Positions 33,305-42,270 of a stretch of DNA of 64,000 nucleotides are shown here, in pieces (positions within the stretch are counted from its first letter, which is position 1; each line of letters opens with the position of its first letter). Made by a program: the position numbers and the translations under genes. Below the pieces are notes generated by a model, which did no database searches, was not told where the DNA came from, and saw only the letters and a list, made by a program, of their open reading frames with translations. The DNA is from Caldilineaceae bacterium. GTDB lineage: Bacteria; Chloroflexota; Anaerolineae; Caldilineales; Caldilineaceae. The DNA is taken from positions 124,001 to 188,000 of the forward strand of contig JADLDO010000041.1 of NCBI GenBank assembly GCA_020846635.1, given 5' to 3'.

Positions 33305-34342
33305 ATGCTCGACACACCCATCAGCGCCGCGCTCCATGCCCTCGATGAAGCGACAGGCGTCGTGATTCCCGTCTACTTTGGTCCTACCAGCGACCCGGTC
33401 ACAGCCTACACCATTTTAGGCAGCACCGTACAAATGTTTGTGCGAGAAGTCAACGACCCCCAAAGCATCTGCCTCAGCGTGGATGGTCCCGGCGCGGGCG
33501 TGGATATTGCCGGGAAGGTGGCAGCACAGTTTGGCGTGCGGGTGATCGTAGGCGAGCGCAACCGCGGCAAGCTTGGCGCACTGCTCCACGGCATGCAGAC
33601 ATTATTTGCCAATGAGCGGCTCAAATGGTTTGCAGCAGTCGATCAGGATGGCGACCACTTCGGCAACGATCTGCTCAACTTCGTACGCGCCGCCCAGCAT
33701 ATCGTCGAGACGAGCGGCAACCAACAGATCATGGTACTTGGCAACCGCGCCTCACGCCATCGTCCGCTGGGCTTTCTGCGCGCCGAACAGGAAGAACTCT
33801 GCAACTATCTCCTACTCGATGCGCTCACCTACGCAGCTACGATCAGCGCTCAACCTCTGCCGCTGCAATTTCTCACAACCACCGACACGCTGCCCGACTT
33901 CCATTCGGGCTATAAATTCTTTAGCCGAACTACCGCCCAGGCCATCTTTGCCCAGGAGCCACCGCTGATGCAGATGAGCGAAACCGCTGCCTTTCGCCAT
34001 GCCTGCGAAGCGGTCATGACCGTGGAAGCCTATCTCAGCGGCGCAACCCTGGCAGCGGTCAACCGCCGCACCTATGACGAACAGCCGATCTCCCTCTTTG
34101 CTTCCTACAACCGCGCCAGTCTTGCCGCCAACATGATCCTCTGGCCCTGTAAACGGCTGGGCGTTCCGGGTCACTTTGTCGCCCAATGGCTTGCCAACCA
34201 TCTCCCCACCTTGCTCCTGGGCACACTCGCCCCGCAAGGCCAAGATGAGTTACTCGCCATCAGGGAGTTGGTACTGACAGGCTACGACCTCGACCCTTCG
34301 ACCACAAAGCCCGCGCCCTTCACCCGCCCGCGCTTTGTCTGA
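33305..34342 (+). CDS. Uncharacterised protein with a DQDGDH acidic motif, possibly glycosyltransferase-like
   Basis: 345 aa; an ATG at 33254 would add 17 residues, but AGAGAAG lies before 33305. Not recognised. Visible features: GVVIPVYFGPTSDP at the start, ICLSVDGPGAGVDIAGKVAAQ, then the motif WFAAVDQDGDHFGNDLLNFV (about 100-120). The last is reminiscent of the metal-binding DxD of GT-A nucleotide-sugar transferases, as is the paired ILGSTVQMFVREVNDP. A second half contains TDTLPDFHSGYKFFSR and ends in a Pro-rich tail. No signal peptide or membrane segment. It is divergent from the methyltransferase and converges on the GH3 gene with 14 nt between. A carbohydrate-active role is a guess only. 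Confidence 0.6.
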   Translation: MLDTPISAALHALDEATGVVIPVYFGPTSDPVTAYTILGSTVQMFVREVNDPQSICLSVDGPGAGVDIAGKVAAQFGVRVIVGERNRGKLGALLHGMQTLFANERLKWFAAVDQDGDHFGNDLLNFVRAAQHIVETSGNQQIMVLGNRASRHRPLGFLRAEQEELCNYLLLDALTYAATISAQPLPLQFLTTTDTLPDFHSGYKFFSRTTAQAIFAQEPPLMQMSETAAFRHACEAVMTVEAYLSGATLAAVNRRTYDEQPISLFASYNRASLAANMILWPCKRLGVPGHFVAQWLANHLPTLLLGTLAPQGQDELLAIRELVLTGYDLDPSTTKPAPFTRPRFV

Positions 34343-34356
34343 CAAACAAGGATGGA

Positions 34357-35997
34357 CTAACACGTAAACGCCCCTTCCCATTCGGTTCCCCGATCCAGCA
34401 GCGCGGGCTTGATGTTGCCAAGCTTCATCCCGCGCGCCTGGCAGATCGCCAAGTAGGTGGCTGCCCCTTCTCGTACAGCGCGCACACGCGCCGGGGCCAG
34501 TTGCCCCAAACGGCGACAATAATCATAGTGGAAGTTCCTGCATAACAACTTGTCTAGCGCTGCCGCCAATGAGTCCGCGTCGGGCCACTGATCGGCTTCC
34601 ACATAGAGTGTATACGCAAAGCCATCAGCCAGATCAGCCGGGGCAACCAGCGCAAAGCGTGGGGTCATCCCCCTGTGTGTCCACAGTTCCTCCAGGCAGC
34701 GCGCCACAAACTGCTCATTGAGCTTCTCACCAAACCAGTCAGCCACCCGATCCGTCTTGCCGACGAAGCGAACACGCGGTGTCGCCATCACCCGGCCCAC
34801 GACCTCCACCTGATCATGCAGTTGGTAGCGGTAGAGTCCACCCCCCGTCGTCACCACCACCGAATAGAGACTCCCTTCTTGTAGCTCATGCGTCAGGTAG
34901 ACCGCGCCTCCCTCATCCACAAATTCGAGAAAGTGCGACGTCAGCGCCAAGAGCGCACCGGGAGCATCCCTGGGCGCGCCCAGCCAGGGCAGTGAAACCA
35001 TTGCCTCGGTCGCCAACAGTCCCTTGGGCTGCATCAAGACAGAGGGTAAGCGTGCCATTAACTCCGTAGCAAAGCGCGCCGCCGGCCCATCCGCCCAACA
35101 GCTTACCAGCCCCAACCGCGGCCACACCTGCGCCAGCGTGGCGAGATCCGTTGGGTCAAGGAGACGCAACTGGCGCGCTCGCGCCGGGTCGGGCCGCAGA
35201 CCGCGCGACAACTGTGCATGAAGCCCCGGATCAATCTCCTCATCCAGCGTCAGCTTCCCCGCGGCGACATCCTCTAGCAGCGGTTCCCACCATTGCACCA
35301 GCGCATCCAGCAGCAGCGTCAAGAATGTGGGGTTCCAAACGGAGATCAGCCGTAAATCGGGTGTCGCCAACAGATGGCGCAAGGTGGTGTAGCGAAACGC
35401 ATCCATCGCCCCCACCTGCTTGACCTGATTTGGAACCGCCAGCGCAGCCTCCACCAATCGCCCAAGCGGCCCCAAGTACGCGCTATCTTCCTCAAAGCCA
35501 ATGGGAATTCCCCCCGGCGTACTCTGCCGCCCACGCGTCAACGGCGTCAGCGACCAATAGGCAGGCCCGCCTATTAACCTCGGCATCTGCCCATAGAGAT
35601 TGCCGATCCACGCCGCCAATCCCGCTTGAAATTCACGCTGCAAGGCTGCCGTATAGGGGATCAGCTTCGCCGCTGCTGTGGAGCCGCTGGAAGGTTCAAA
35701 GAGCTTGACAGGCGCAGTGGTCAGCACGCCGCTTTCACCCGCGGCCATGCGCGCAATCGCTGGCGCAAAATCTTCATAGTCCGCCAAAGGTACACGCGCT
35801 TGAAACTCGCGCACGCTGCTGATCTGGGCAAAGCCATGCTTGCGCCCAAACTCGCTCTGCTGGTTCGCCGTGAGGATCTGCCGCAGCCGCGACGCTTGGG
35901 CAGCCGCGGGATGCGAGAGCGTCCAGCGAAAACGCCCCCTGTCAACAGTCCCACTCGCCAACCAAAGGCCATTGGCAAGCGGCGCTAGCCCCATCAT
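34357..35997 (-). CDS. GH3-family acyl-adenylating (amido)synthetase
   Basis: 546 aa, the usual GH3 length. Plant GH3 enzymes adenylate jasmonate or auxin and join it to an amino acid; bacterial members are found in varied biosynthetic settings. Visible motifs: FEPSSGSTAAAKLIPYT (ATP-binding phosphate loop), PKGLLATEAMVSLPW (motif region with Tyr/Thr-Glu), TTGGGLYRYQLHDQVEVV and RVRFVGKTDRVADWFGEKL, then the C-terminal domain. It is the last gene of the tightly packed block from 46119. The stop of the GNAT-like gene lies 4 nt upstream. It probably activates a carboxylate made by the preceding Rieske and hydrolase-like genes, a hypothesis from context only. Confidence 0.9.
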   Translation of the reverse strand: MMGLAPLANGLWLASGTVDRGRFRWTLSHPAAAQASRLRQILTANQQSEFGRKHGFAQISSVREFQARVPLADYEDFAPAIARMAAGESGVLTTAPVKLFEPSSGSTAAAKLIPYTAALQREFQAGLAAWIGNLYGQMPRLIGGPAYWSLTPLTRGRQSTPGGIPIGFEEDSAYLGPLGRLVEAALAVPNQVKQVGAMDAFRYTTLRHLLATPDLRLISVWNPTFLTLLLDALVQWWEPLLEDVAAGKLTLDEEIDPGLHAQLSRGLRPDPARARQLRLLDPTDLATLAQVWPRLGLVSCWADGPAARFATELMARLPSVLMQPKGLLATEAMVSLPWLGAPRDAPGALLALTSHFLEFVDEGGAVYLTHELQEGSLYSVVVTTGGGLYRYQLHDQVEVVGRVMATPRVRFVGKTDRVADWFGEKLNEQFVARCLEELWTHRGMTPRFALVAPADLADGFAYTLYVEADQWPDADSLAAALDKLLCRNFHYDYCRRLGQLAPARVRAVREGAATYLAICQARGMKLGNIKPALLDRGTEWEGAFTC

Positions 35998-36001
35998 CTG
36001 C

Positions 36002-36712
36002 CTAGCTCGCCATGCGCTGACCTGCCGAAGTCAGGTTCTCCCACGCAATACGGGTCAAGCAGACCAATTCATCGCCTTGCGCATGACCGGGATTGCGCGC
36101 CAAAAAGAAACGAATATGCGGGTTGCGCTGCCGTTCCTCGCTCACATCCGCCACGCCTGGACGCAGCGGGGTTGCCCCACTTACAAAGCGCACCACGCCC
36201 GAAGCCGCGTCATACTGCGCCCCAAACCGCTGCTGCGCTAGTTCATCCAGGATCGCTTGCTGCTCCGGCGGCGTGGGGCAGTCGTAGCGTGGATAAAACT
36301 CCCGGTAAAAGACGGGCAGAAAGCGATAGGATTTGTAGCCGGACGAAATCAGCAGCCAGTAGACCGGCTGGGGCAATTGGGCTGCCAACGCCAATACCCG
36401 TTTGATCCAAACGCTGGGCAGCGCCGGTGTGCCCCAAAAGGCAGGACGGATGATCGTATCCCCCGAATAGACCACCCCGACCTTGCGCCCTTGTGCAGTT
36501 GTTGTGTAGACCGCCAGCGTGGAAAAGCCTTGCAGTGTGCCCTGGCGCTCCTCGCGCAGCAGCACAACCTGATCTTTCTGCGCCAGATCGCGCCGAAAAT
36601 GCTCTGGGCAGACTAAGTCGTAATGCTCGCTGAACAACTGCACCATTTCATCCACCGTCGCCGGCGATAGGGCAGCGCGCGCCACCGTTTCGCCCACCAA
36701 CTGCGGCATCAT
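36002..36712 (-). CDS. GNAT-like (acyl-CoA N-acyltransferase fold) protein
   Basis: 236 aa. Not a clear family member, but the segment GRKVGVVYSGDTIIRPAFWG, then SVWIKRVLALAAQL and VYWLLISSGYKSYRFLPVFY, follows the strand-helix pattern of GNAT-fold acyltransferases. No canonical acetyl-CoA loop (RGxG) is visible. Its start is fixed by an ATGA overlap with the end of the hydrolase-like gene (36709-36712), and the GH3 gene follows after 4 nt, so it belongs to the same translationally coupled unit. It may transfer an acyl group onto the same intermediate. Confidence 0.6.
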   Translation of the reverse strand: MMPQLVGETVARAALSPATVDEMVQLFSEHYDLVCPEHFRRDLAQKDQVVLLREERQGTLQGFSTLAVYTTTAQGRKVGVVYSGDTIIRPAFWGTPALPSVWIKRVLALAAQLPQPVYWLLISSGYKSYRFLPVFYREFYPRYDCPTPPEQQAILDELAQQRFGAQYDAASGVVRFVSGATPLRPGVADVSEERQRNPHIRFFLARNPGHAQGDELVCLTRIAWENLTSAGQRMAS

Positions 36713-37716
36713 ACCACCAACTCTCTAGCCACTTCCCCTGCCCACTCTTGGCGCAGAAAACGAAAAAGACGATAAAGCAGCGGGCTGACCTGGGGTGTGC
36801 GGAAATAGTGGTCAGCGCCCCACAACGGATAGATCAGCCCCGGCTCGACAATCAGATCACTCAGCAGCGACATCCCATCATTCGGCCCCAACGCCTGCAT
36901 CCAGGCATAACGCTTGAAGAGACTCCGCTGCTGTACGTGGCTGTGCAGCGGGACGCCGATGAGATTGAGCACGCGCAATTTTGGCGGCAGCGCCAGCGTC
37001 CCCTGCCAAAAGGCATGGTCAGGGTCTAGCTCGCGCACCAACCCAAAGTCTATCCCAATCACCTTGCAGATTGTCTTTGCATGCAAACGGCGCAGCGGAT
37101 TACGCAGCAGTTGCGCTGCCAGCGGAATCCCGCGCACCAACCCACAGATGTTGATCCAGCCCGCCAGTCGCTCCAGCCGTGGATCACCCGCATGCTCGGC
37201 AAAGAGGATGCGTACTTCGCCACCGCCTACGCTCAGGGAGAGCAGCAGCACTTCCTCCCCATCCGTTTTCCCCTCTATCGTTTTCTCTCTTTCAAGGCGA
37301 CAGAGTGTCTCCCACAGGATAGCCGCGTTGTCACTCAAACTGCCTTTACTCAGCAGCGGCGCAACCGTGACACGCATCCCGCACGCTTGGGCAATGGCAG
37401 CAATCGCCTGACCGTCGCCCCCATATTGAGGCAATTCTTGATAGTAGAGCGCAGGCACGATTAGCAGATGGAAGCGGCTGGGCGACGGCAGGGGCGCAGC
37501 GGTCTCAGCCTCCACCGCGCGCACAAAAGGCCCGTGGAGAGGCGACGCCAGGATCGATTGGTAGAAGATGGCGGTTGCCAGATCGATGCCCCGCTCTTGG
37601 GTCAAGGCCTGAAGCATCTCCCGGTTGGGTACGCTTCCCCCAAAGCCTCGCACTTCCTCGGCTGCACGCGCCAGCAGCCCCACCTCATCCACCATCGGCG
37701 CAACATGCGGTCGTAG
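36709..37716 (-). CDS. Uncharacterised alpha/beta-hydrolase-like protein
   Basis: 335 aa from the ATG at 37716; a GTG at 37740 would overlap the Rieske gene by 20 nt. The pattern FHLLIVPALYYQELPQYGGD, then VLLLSLSVGGGEVRILF, resembles the strand-5/nucleophile region of alpha/beta hydrolases. However, the nucleophile elbow reads L-S-V-G-G rather than GxSxG, so the active site is atypical or lost. The C-terminal part has SLLSDLIVEPGLIYPLWGADHYF, a plausible acid/His region. The stop overlaps the next start by ATGA. A thioesterase- or esterase-like step, or a non-catalytic relative, is possible; the function is unknown. Confidence 0.6.
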   Translation of the reverse strand, partial: LRPHVAPMVDEVGLLARAAEEVRGFGGSVPNREMLQALTQERGIDLATAIFYQSILASPLHGPFVRAVEAETAAPLPSPSRFHLLIVPALYYQELPQYGGDGQAIAAIAQACGMRVTVAPLLSKGSLSDNAAILWETLCRLEREKTIEGKTDGEEVLLLSLSVGGGEVRILFAEHAGDPRLERLAGWINICGLVRGIPLAAQLLRNPLRRLHAKTICKVIGIDFGLVRELDPDHAFWQGTLALPPKLRVLNLIGVPLHSHVQQRSLFKRYAWMQALGPNDGMSLLSDLIVEPGLIYPLWGADHYFRTPQVSPLLYRLFRFLRQEWAGEVARELVV

Positions 37717-37720
37717 CATC

Positions 37721-38770
37721 TCAGGCAGTGCGCTCCCCACTCAGTGGTTCTGCCACCGGCGCGAACGAGGATCGCGCTGCGCCGGGGCTGGTGCGTTCTC
37801 GAAGTTCATCCCCTTGCTCCGCGCGTGGCAGCGACCGCCAGTAGCGCAGCCAGGTCAGCAGGCAATCATCAGTGCCCGGCAGCAGCACGCGCGGGCGCAT
37901 CGTCACCCCCTCCAGCACCCCCATATCTGGGCGCAAGAAGGCCACTGCCAGCCAACGCGCAACGGCAAGATGCAAGGGCTGAAAGAGCCTCGCCACGCCG
38001 CGCGCCTTCGTCTTGAGCGCGGTCAGAATATAGACGCGGCTCCGCTGCTCGTCCAGCGGTCGCAGCGCCACCAAAATCGTGTTGGCGGTGCGCTCGTTAT
38101 AGACCTGCAACACGCTCCCACCCCAACAATGAATCGTCACCCCCACACGGTCTATGCCCAACGCGCGCATCATCCGGTCGTTGATGCGCTGCCCTATCAC
38201 GTTGGCCCTGTAATGAATCGCGATGTGATGAACATTGGCGCGCGTAATCTGTGGCGGCTCCAGCAACTCCCGATCATGCACCGCTGCAAAGTGCTGCCCA
38301 TCAAACGAGTTGGCGACGAGCGTTGTATAGGGCGCGGCCACATCGACCACCGTTGCCCGGCTCCACACGGGATCGACCTCATCGACAAAACGGGGTATGT
38401 CAAAGTCCGGCGTCTTCCCTACAAAACCAAAGACCAGCCCATAGGCTTCCACACAGTGCAGCGCATCCTGACGTGCGCGCGCCGGAATCGCCCTGTCGCC
38501 GGGGATATGCACACAAAGACCATCCCCACCATAGCACCAATGATGCAGCGGGCATTGCAGCGTCTCCCCCCTCACCGCGCCGCGACTCAGGTCAGCGCCC
38601 ACATGGCAGCAGGTGGCATCCAGGGCGCTGACCTTACCCGATGCGCTGCGCCAGACCGCGTAGCGCCTGCCCTGGATTTGCACAGGCAAAACACGGCTTG
38701 TTTCCAGGTCACCGGCACGACAGAGAGGATACCACGCCGCGGGCAATACTTCGTTTGATGAATGGGACAT
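37721..38770 (-). CDS. Rieske [2Fe-2S] non-heme iron oxygenase
   Basis: 349 aa from the ATG at 38770, which avoids an overlap with the upstream gene. Rieske cluster ligands C54-x-H56 and C73-x2-H76 (ATCCHVGAD and QCPLHHWCY). The catalytic domain has a mononuclear iron site N154-SFD-GQHFAAVH (D157, H160, H165), matching the D/E-x3-D-x2-H-x4-H pattern. This combination marks KshA/ PaO-like oxygenases that hydroxylate, demethylate or cleave rings, taking electrons from a reductase that is not in this window. It sits 10 nt after the unknown 225-aa gene and 4 nt before the hydrolase-like gene. Likely a tailoring step of the gene cluster. Confidence 0.9.
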   Translation of the reverse strand: MSHSSNEVLPAAWYPLCRAGDLETSRVLPVQIQGRRYAVWRSASGKVSALDATCCHVGADLSRGAVRGETLQCPLHHWCYGGDGLCVHIPGDRAIPARARQDALHCVEAYGLVFGFVGKTPDFDIPRFVDEVDPVWSRATVVDVAAPYTTLVANSFDGQHFAAVHDRELLEPPQITRANVHHIAIHYRANVIGQRINDRMMRALGIDRVGVTIHCWGGSVLQVYNERTANTILVALRPLDEQRSRVYILTALKTKARGVARLFQPLHLAVARWLAVAFLRPDMGVLEGVTMRPRVLLPGTDDCLLTWLRYWRSLPRAEQGDELRERTSPGAARSSFAPVAEPLSGERTA

Positions 38771-38780
38771 TGCGGCTCGT

Positions 38781-39458
38781 CTACACTGCCACGGCAGCTG
38801 GCGCACTCACCGACGCCAGCCACTTGCGATACCAGTCGAGCAGCGCAAACCAGCCGGAGAGGGTATCTTCGTCCTCGGCTTTGTGGACACGGCGTTGGAA
38901 CTCCAGCAGCTTTTCTGCGGTCAGCACCTTTTTGCGCTGCGGTGTGCCATGATAGCCCGGCAAAATCTCCCAACTGCTGCCCACCAGTTGCACCGTACAC
39001 GGTTGGGTTTCGTTGCCCTGCGGGTCAAGCAGGCATTGATGCCACATCGTATCCAACCCCAGCATCGCAATCAATGCCCTGTTACGCATGGCGGGCATCT
39101 CCAACGTTGCCTTGAGCAATATGGGGGCCAAAAAGGACATGATGCGAAAGAGTTCTTCCGCGCCAACTTCCTCATCTTCGAAAAAGCTCGCATAGTTACG
39201 CACATTTTGACTGTTAACTGTCACAACAAATTGCTTTGCATACCAGTCACCCGGATCAAAGAGACCATAGAGCAATTTGCGCCGCTGTGGTGGGAAAAAA
39301 CCAGGCATCACCTCAATGCCGTTTCCCGTATCCACCACCGTAAACTCCTCGTCCGTGTCACTGACATGCACACGCAAATAGCTCAAGACCTGCTCGAACC
39401 AGGATCGTGCCAACGGGTTATGGGTCAAGCCTTGCAGAATCGCCAGGTTTTCACTCAT
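38781..39458 (-). CDS. Uncharacterised 225-aa protein
   Basis: Not recognised. 225 aa with an excellent AAGGAGG 8 nt before the ATG, so translation is strong. It is soluble, with features GNGIEVMPGFFPPQRRKLLY, FVVTVNSQNVRNYASFFEDE and a long helix (AEELFRIMSFLAPILLKATL). Two stretches, CTVQLVGSSWEILPGYHG and WFALLDWYRKW, are rich in aromatics. No catalytic motif, metal-binding cluster or signal peptide is seen. The best ribosome-binding site of the block and its first place in the Rieske-GH3 part suggest it may start a sub-operon, 84 nt after the kinase. Confidence 0.7.
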   Translation of the reverse strand: MSENLAILQGLTHNPLARSWFEQVLSYLRVHVSDTDEEFTVVDTGNGIEVMPGFFPPQRRKLLYGLFDPGDWYAKQFVVTVNSQNVRNYASFFEDEEVGAEELFRIMSFLAPILLKATLEMPAMRNRALIAMLGLDTMWHQCLLDPQGNETQPCTVQLVGSSWEILPGYHGTPQRKKVLTAEKLLEFQRRVHKAEDEDTLSGWFALLDWYRKWLASVSAPAAVAV

Positions 39459-39542
39459 CCTGTTCCCCTCCTTGTATAACCAAACGCCTGCTCCTGCTCA
39501 CTGATTCAAGTACGCTGCTCTATTGAGTACCTGCCTCATAAG

Positions 39543-41099
39543 TCATACGTTTCTGAGGCGCATGGGGCTGTAGAGAGTAACACGGGTGCCTTGCCCCAGC
39601 CCACTCTCAATCTGCATATGCCCGCCAAGCAGTTGCAGCCGCTGCTGAATGCGTAGCAGTCCCTGGCTATTTTGTGTACTTGGCGCGCTGGCGTCAAAGC
39701 CCCGACCTTCATCCCAAACGTCAATACGGATCCGCTCATCTTCATGCGTCAGCGTGACCTGGGCCGTTTTCACGCCAGCATGTTTGACAATGTTAAAGAG
39801 CAACTCGCGCACAATCTGAAAAAGCAGTACACGCAAGTCCTCGTCGGGCAGTGTGAAAGCGTCCGCTGGGTGCACACTGACGATGAGTCCATGCTGCTGT
39901 GCCATTTGCATTGCTAACCAGTGGATAGCCTCAACCAGCCCTTCCCGATGCAAGACAGGGGGGCTGAGATCTACACTGAGGCTGCGGGTCGCCCGAATGG
40001 AGTCGTCCACAATTTCATTGATTTCGGCAAGCATTTGAAGGATGTCTGTATGATTCCCGGTATCGAGCGCGTGCCGCAGATTGGTGAGATAGAAGTTCAA
40101 ACTGTAGAGCCTCTGTTGCAGGTCATCGTGTAAGATCTGCGAGATGCGGCGGCGTTCTGCCTGCTCGCTCATCGTCAATTGTGTGACCAAACCACGCACT
40201 TCCTGCGTACGCGTCTCCACCTGCGCCTCCAGTGATGCGTTCAGTTGGCGCACAGCCTCTTCCATCTGTTTGCGTTCGGTGAGATCACGTGCGACCTTCA
40301 CATAGCCCACAATGGCACCATCCCGCAGCGGCGTCATCACACCACTGACAAAGAAGCGCGTACCGTCTTTACGCAAATGCCATCGCTCATCGGCTGCCCG
40401 GCCTGTACGGCGCGCCTGCTCCATTTCTTGAGCGGGGGCACCGCGCGCCCGATCCTCTGGTGTGAAGATAATCGCTGTATGTTGGCCCAGAATCTCCACT
40501 GCTGGATAGCCGAACATTTCCTCTGCGCCCACATTCCAACTGGTAATATACCCATCAAGGTCAGTCGTGATAATGGCATATTCTGTTATGCTTTCCATTG
40601 TCAAGCGCAGTCGTTCTTGGCTCCTGCGCAATGCTTCTTCGCTGCTACGTTGCGCGCTCTCTGCCAGTTTGAATGCCGTAATGTCGCGGATGGTCGAGAG
40701 CATCGCTGTACGCTCTCCCGCCGTGGTTAAGAACGTTGCGCTGGATTCGACAATGCACTCACTGCCATCTGCTCTTCGAACGGTGGATTCAAAGGGTGGG
40801 GGAGTACCCTCGCCAGCAAAAACTACCTTATACTGTTCGACTGCCCACTCGCGCATTTCCTCTGGAAAAACAATCGCAAAGTTCTGACCAACGACTTGCT
40901 CCAGCGTGTAACCGTAGAGACGCAGGTAGGCCGGGTTGACATCCAGCACGATCCCTTCTGGGTCAGACAACGCCATAGCATCTGTAGCTGCCTCCCAAAT
41001 CTGGAGGAAGTAGGCTTCGCTGGCGCGCACTGACCCGCGCTCCTCTTCGCCCGTCGTGCGATCGTCGGTCTTGCCTAAGCCCTTCTCGTTTTCAACCAT
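39543..41099 (-). CDS. PAS-domain sensor histidine kinase of the NarX/HisKA_3 type
   Basis: 518 aa, cytoplasmic, no membrane helix. Two PAS domains (about 30-145, with WEAATDAMALSDPEGIVLDV, and 165-285, with SITEYAIITTDLDGYITSWN), each followed by a PAC-like end (STIRDITAFKLAE, VGYVKVARDLTERKQ). The HisKA_3 phospho-His motif is RRRISQILHDDLQQRLYSL. The ATPase domain keeps ELLFNIVKHAG and VWDEGRGFD, while the last G box is replaced by SQGLLRIQQRL. Such kinases normally pair with LuxR/NarL-type regulators; none is next to it. It sits inside the radical-SAM/Rieske/GH3 block on the same strand, 33 nt after the radical SAM gene, so it may sense the substrate or product of that locus. Confidence 0.9.
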   Translation of the reverse strand: MVENEKGLGKTDDRTTGEEERGSVRASEAYFLQIWEAATDAMALSDPEGIVLDVNPAYLRLYGYTLEQVVGQNFAIVFPEEMREWAVEQYKVVFAGEGTPPPFESTVRRADGSECIVESSATFLTTAGERTAMLSTIRDITAFKLAESAQRSSEEALRRSQERLRLTMESITEYAIITTDLDGYITSWNVGAEEMFGYPAVEILGQHTAIIFTPEDRARGAPAQEMEQARRTGRAADERWHLRKDGTRFFVSGVMTPLRDGAIVGYVKVARDLTERKQMEEAVRQLNASLEAQVETRTQEVRGLVTQLTMSEQAERRRISQILHDDLQQRLYSLNFYLTNLRHALDTGNHTDILQMLAEINEIVDDSIRATRSLSVDLSPPVLHREGLVEAIHWLAMQMAQQHGLIVSVHPADAFTLPDEDLRVLLFQIVRELLFNIVKHAGVKTAQVTLTHEDERIRIDVWDEGRGFDASAPSTQNSQGLLRIQQRLQLLGGHMQIESGLGQGTRVTLYSPMRLRNV

Positions 41100-41132
41100 G
41101 ATAGAATTTTAGAGTAATAAAAATAGATGCCA

Positions 41133-42224
41133 TTAAAGCCACTCCTGGCGAAATGAACAGTTGCGACAAGGCGCGATCTCGTCATAGCGACCCTGGCGCA
41201 TCAGTTCACGCACCTCTTGCATGCGCGGGCTGTTGTAAATGGCGCGCAACGAGGCCTGCCGCACATTGCCCACGACATCGCGCTCCTGCCAATCGTTGCC
41301 ACACAGCAGCACATCACCATTTTGCATGACTGCCATGATGCTAAAGACATAGGGGCAGACCTTGAAAAGACGCGGCCCCAGCCAACGCCGCAGACGCCTT
41401 GTCAGCGCATGTTTCACCGTTGCCACCTGCGCGTACCCTGTCACAGCCCCGGCGCGGTTGTTCACATCATACATCATCAGATTGAAATGGCGCTGCCAGC
41501 GGCGCACAAATGCACGCGCTTCTTGGCTGTTCTCACGCTGCTTTACGAAGCGCAAATAGACATTGACTTGAGGTGATCCCGCCTGGCGCAAGCTTTCGAG
41601 CAGTTCCACCAGGCGTGACCATTTCAATCCCCCCATTACCTGCTGATAGGTCGCCTCGCTGGCGGCATTGGCGCTGATCGTCAGCAGGTCGAGCCCGGCA
41701 TCGCTCAACACTTGAAAACGCGCAAGGGTCAGCGCGCTGCCATTGGTCACTAATTCTACCATCTGGTGCGGCTGCGCCTGCGCCTTAAATTCGGCAATGC
41801 GCGCCGCCAGCTTCAGATCCAGCAGCGGCTCATTTTGCGCCATCGGCACAAAGTCATGCAGTTCCGGCGCGGCGGCACACTCCGCTGCAATCTTGCTGTA
41901 GAGCGCATCGTCCATCACCTCGCGCGCCTCTAGCCCCCAGGTGATGGGATAGGGGCACATGCGACAACTCGCATTGCAACGGTTAATCGTCTGCACCTGC
42001 ACGACCGCGGGAAAGAGTTCGGCGCGCGTTTGCAGCCAGCGCTTCGCCTGTGGCAATCCCACGCGATAGGAATGGGTATGGTAGCCCAGCGCGCCAACCA
42101 AGTGGGCAACACGTGGATTGGCATAGCCCATGCGCGAACGACGCAGCCGCTCGCCTAGCCCCACCAGGGCCAGCGTGATCGCCAACAGCCATTCCACCAA
42201 CTGTTCACCTGGTCGTCGTGCCAT
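41133..42224 (-). CDS. Radical SAM/SPASM-domain enzyme
   Basis: 363 aa. N-terminal stretch with a hydrophobic segment (EWLLAITLALVGLGE). The radical SAM cluster is C83, C87 and C90 in INRCNASCRMCPYP. The SAM-binding beta-barrel has MVELVTNGSALT and LTISANAASEATY. The C-terminal SPASM region contains KVCPYVFSIMAVMQNGDVLL, CGND and the pair CRNC, ligands for an extra iron-sulphur cluster. SPASM enzymes modify peptides or make quinones, lipids and sugars; no precursor-peptide gene is seen nearby. It follows the tandem-GNAT gene by 46 nt. Substrate unknown. Confidence 0.9.
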   Translation of the reverse strand: MARRPGEQLVEWLLAITLALVGLGERLRRSRMGYANPRVAHLVGALGYHTHSYRVGLPQAKRWLQTRAELFPAVVQVQTINRCNASCRMCPYPITWGLEAREVMDDALYSKIAAECAAAPELHDFVPMAQNEPLLDLKLAARIAEFKAQAQPHQMVELVTNGSALTLARFQVLSDAGLDLLTISANAASEATYQQVMGGLKWSRLVELLESLRQAGSPQVNVYLRFVKQRENSQEARAFVRRWQRHFNLMMYDVNNRAGAVTGYAQVATVKHALTRRLRRWLGPRLFKVCPYVFSIMAVMQNGDVLLCGNDWQERDVVGNVRQASLRAIYNSPRMQEVRELMRQGRYDEIAPCRNCSFRQEWL

Positions 42225-42270
42225 CGCCCTATTGTCCCTGATTCATTCACTCACGTACCGCATCAGCCGC

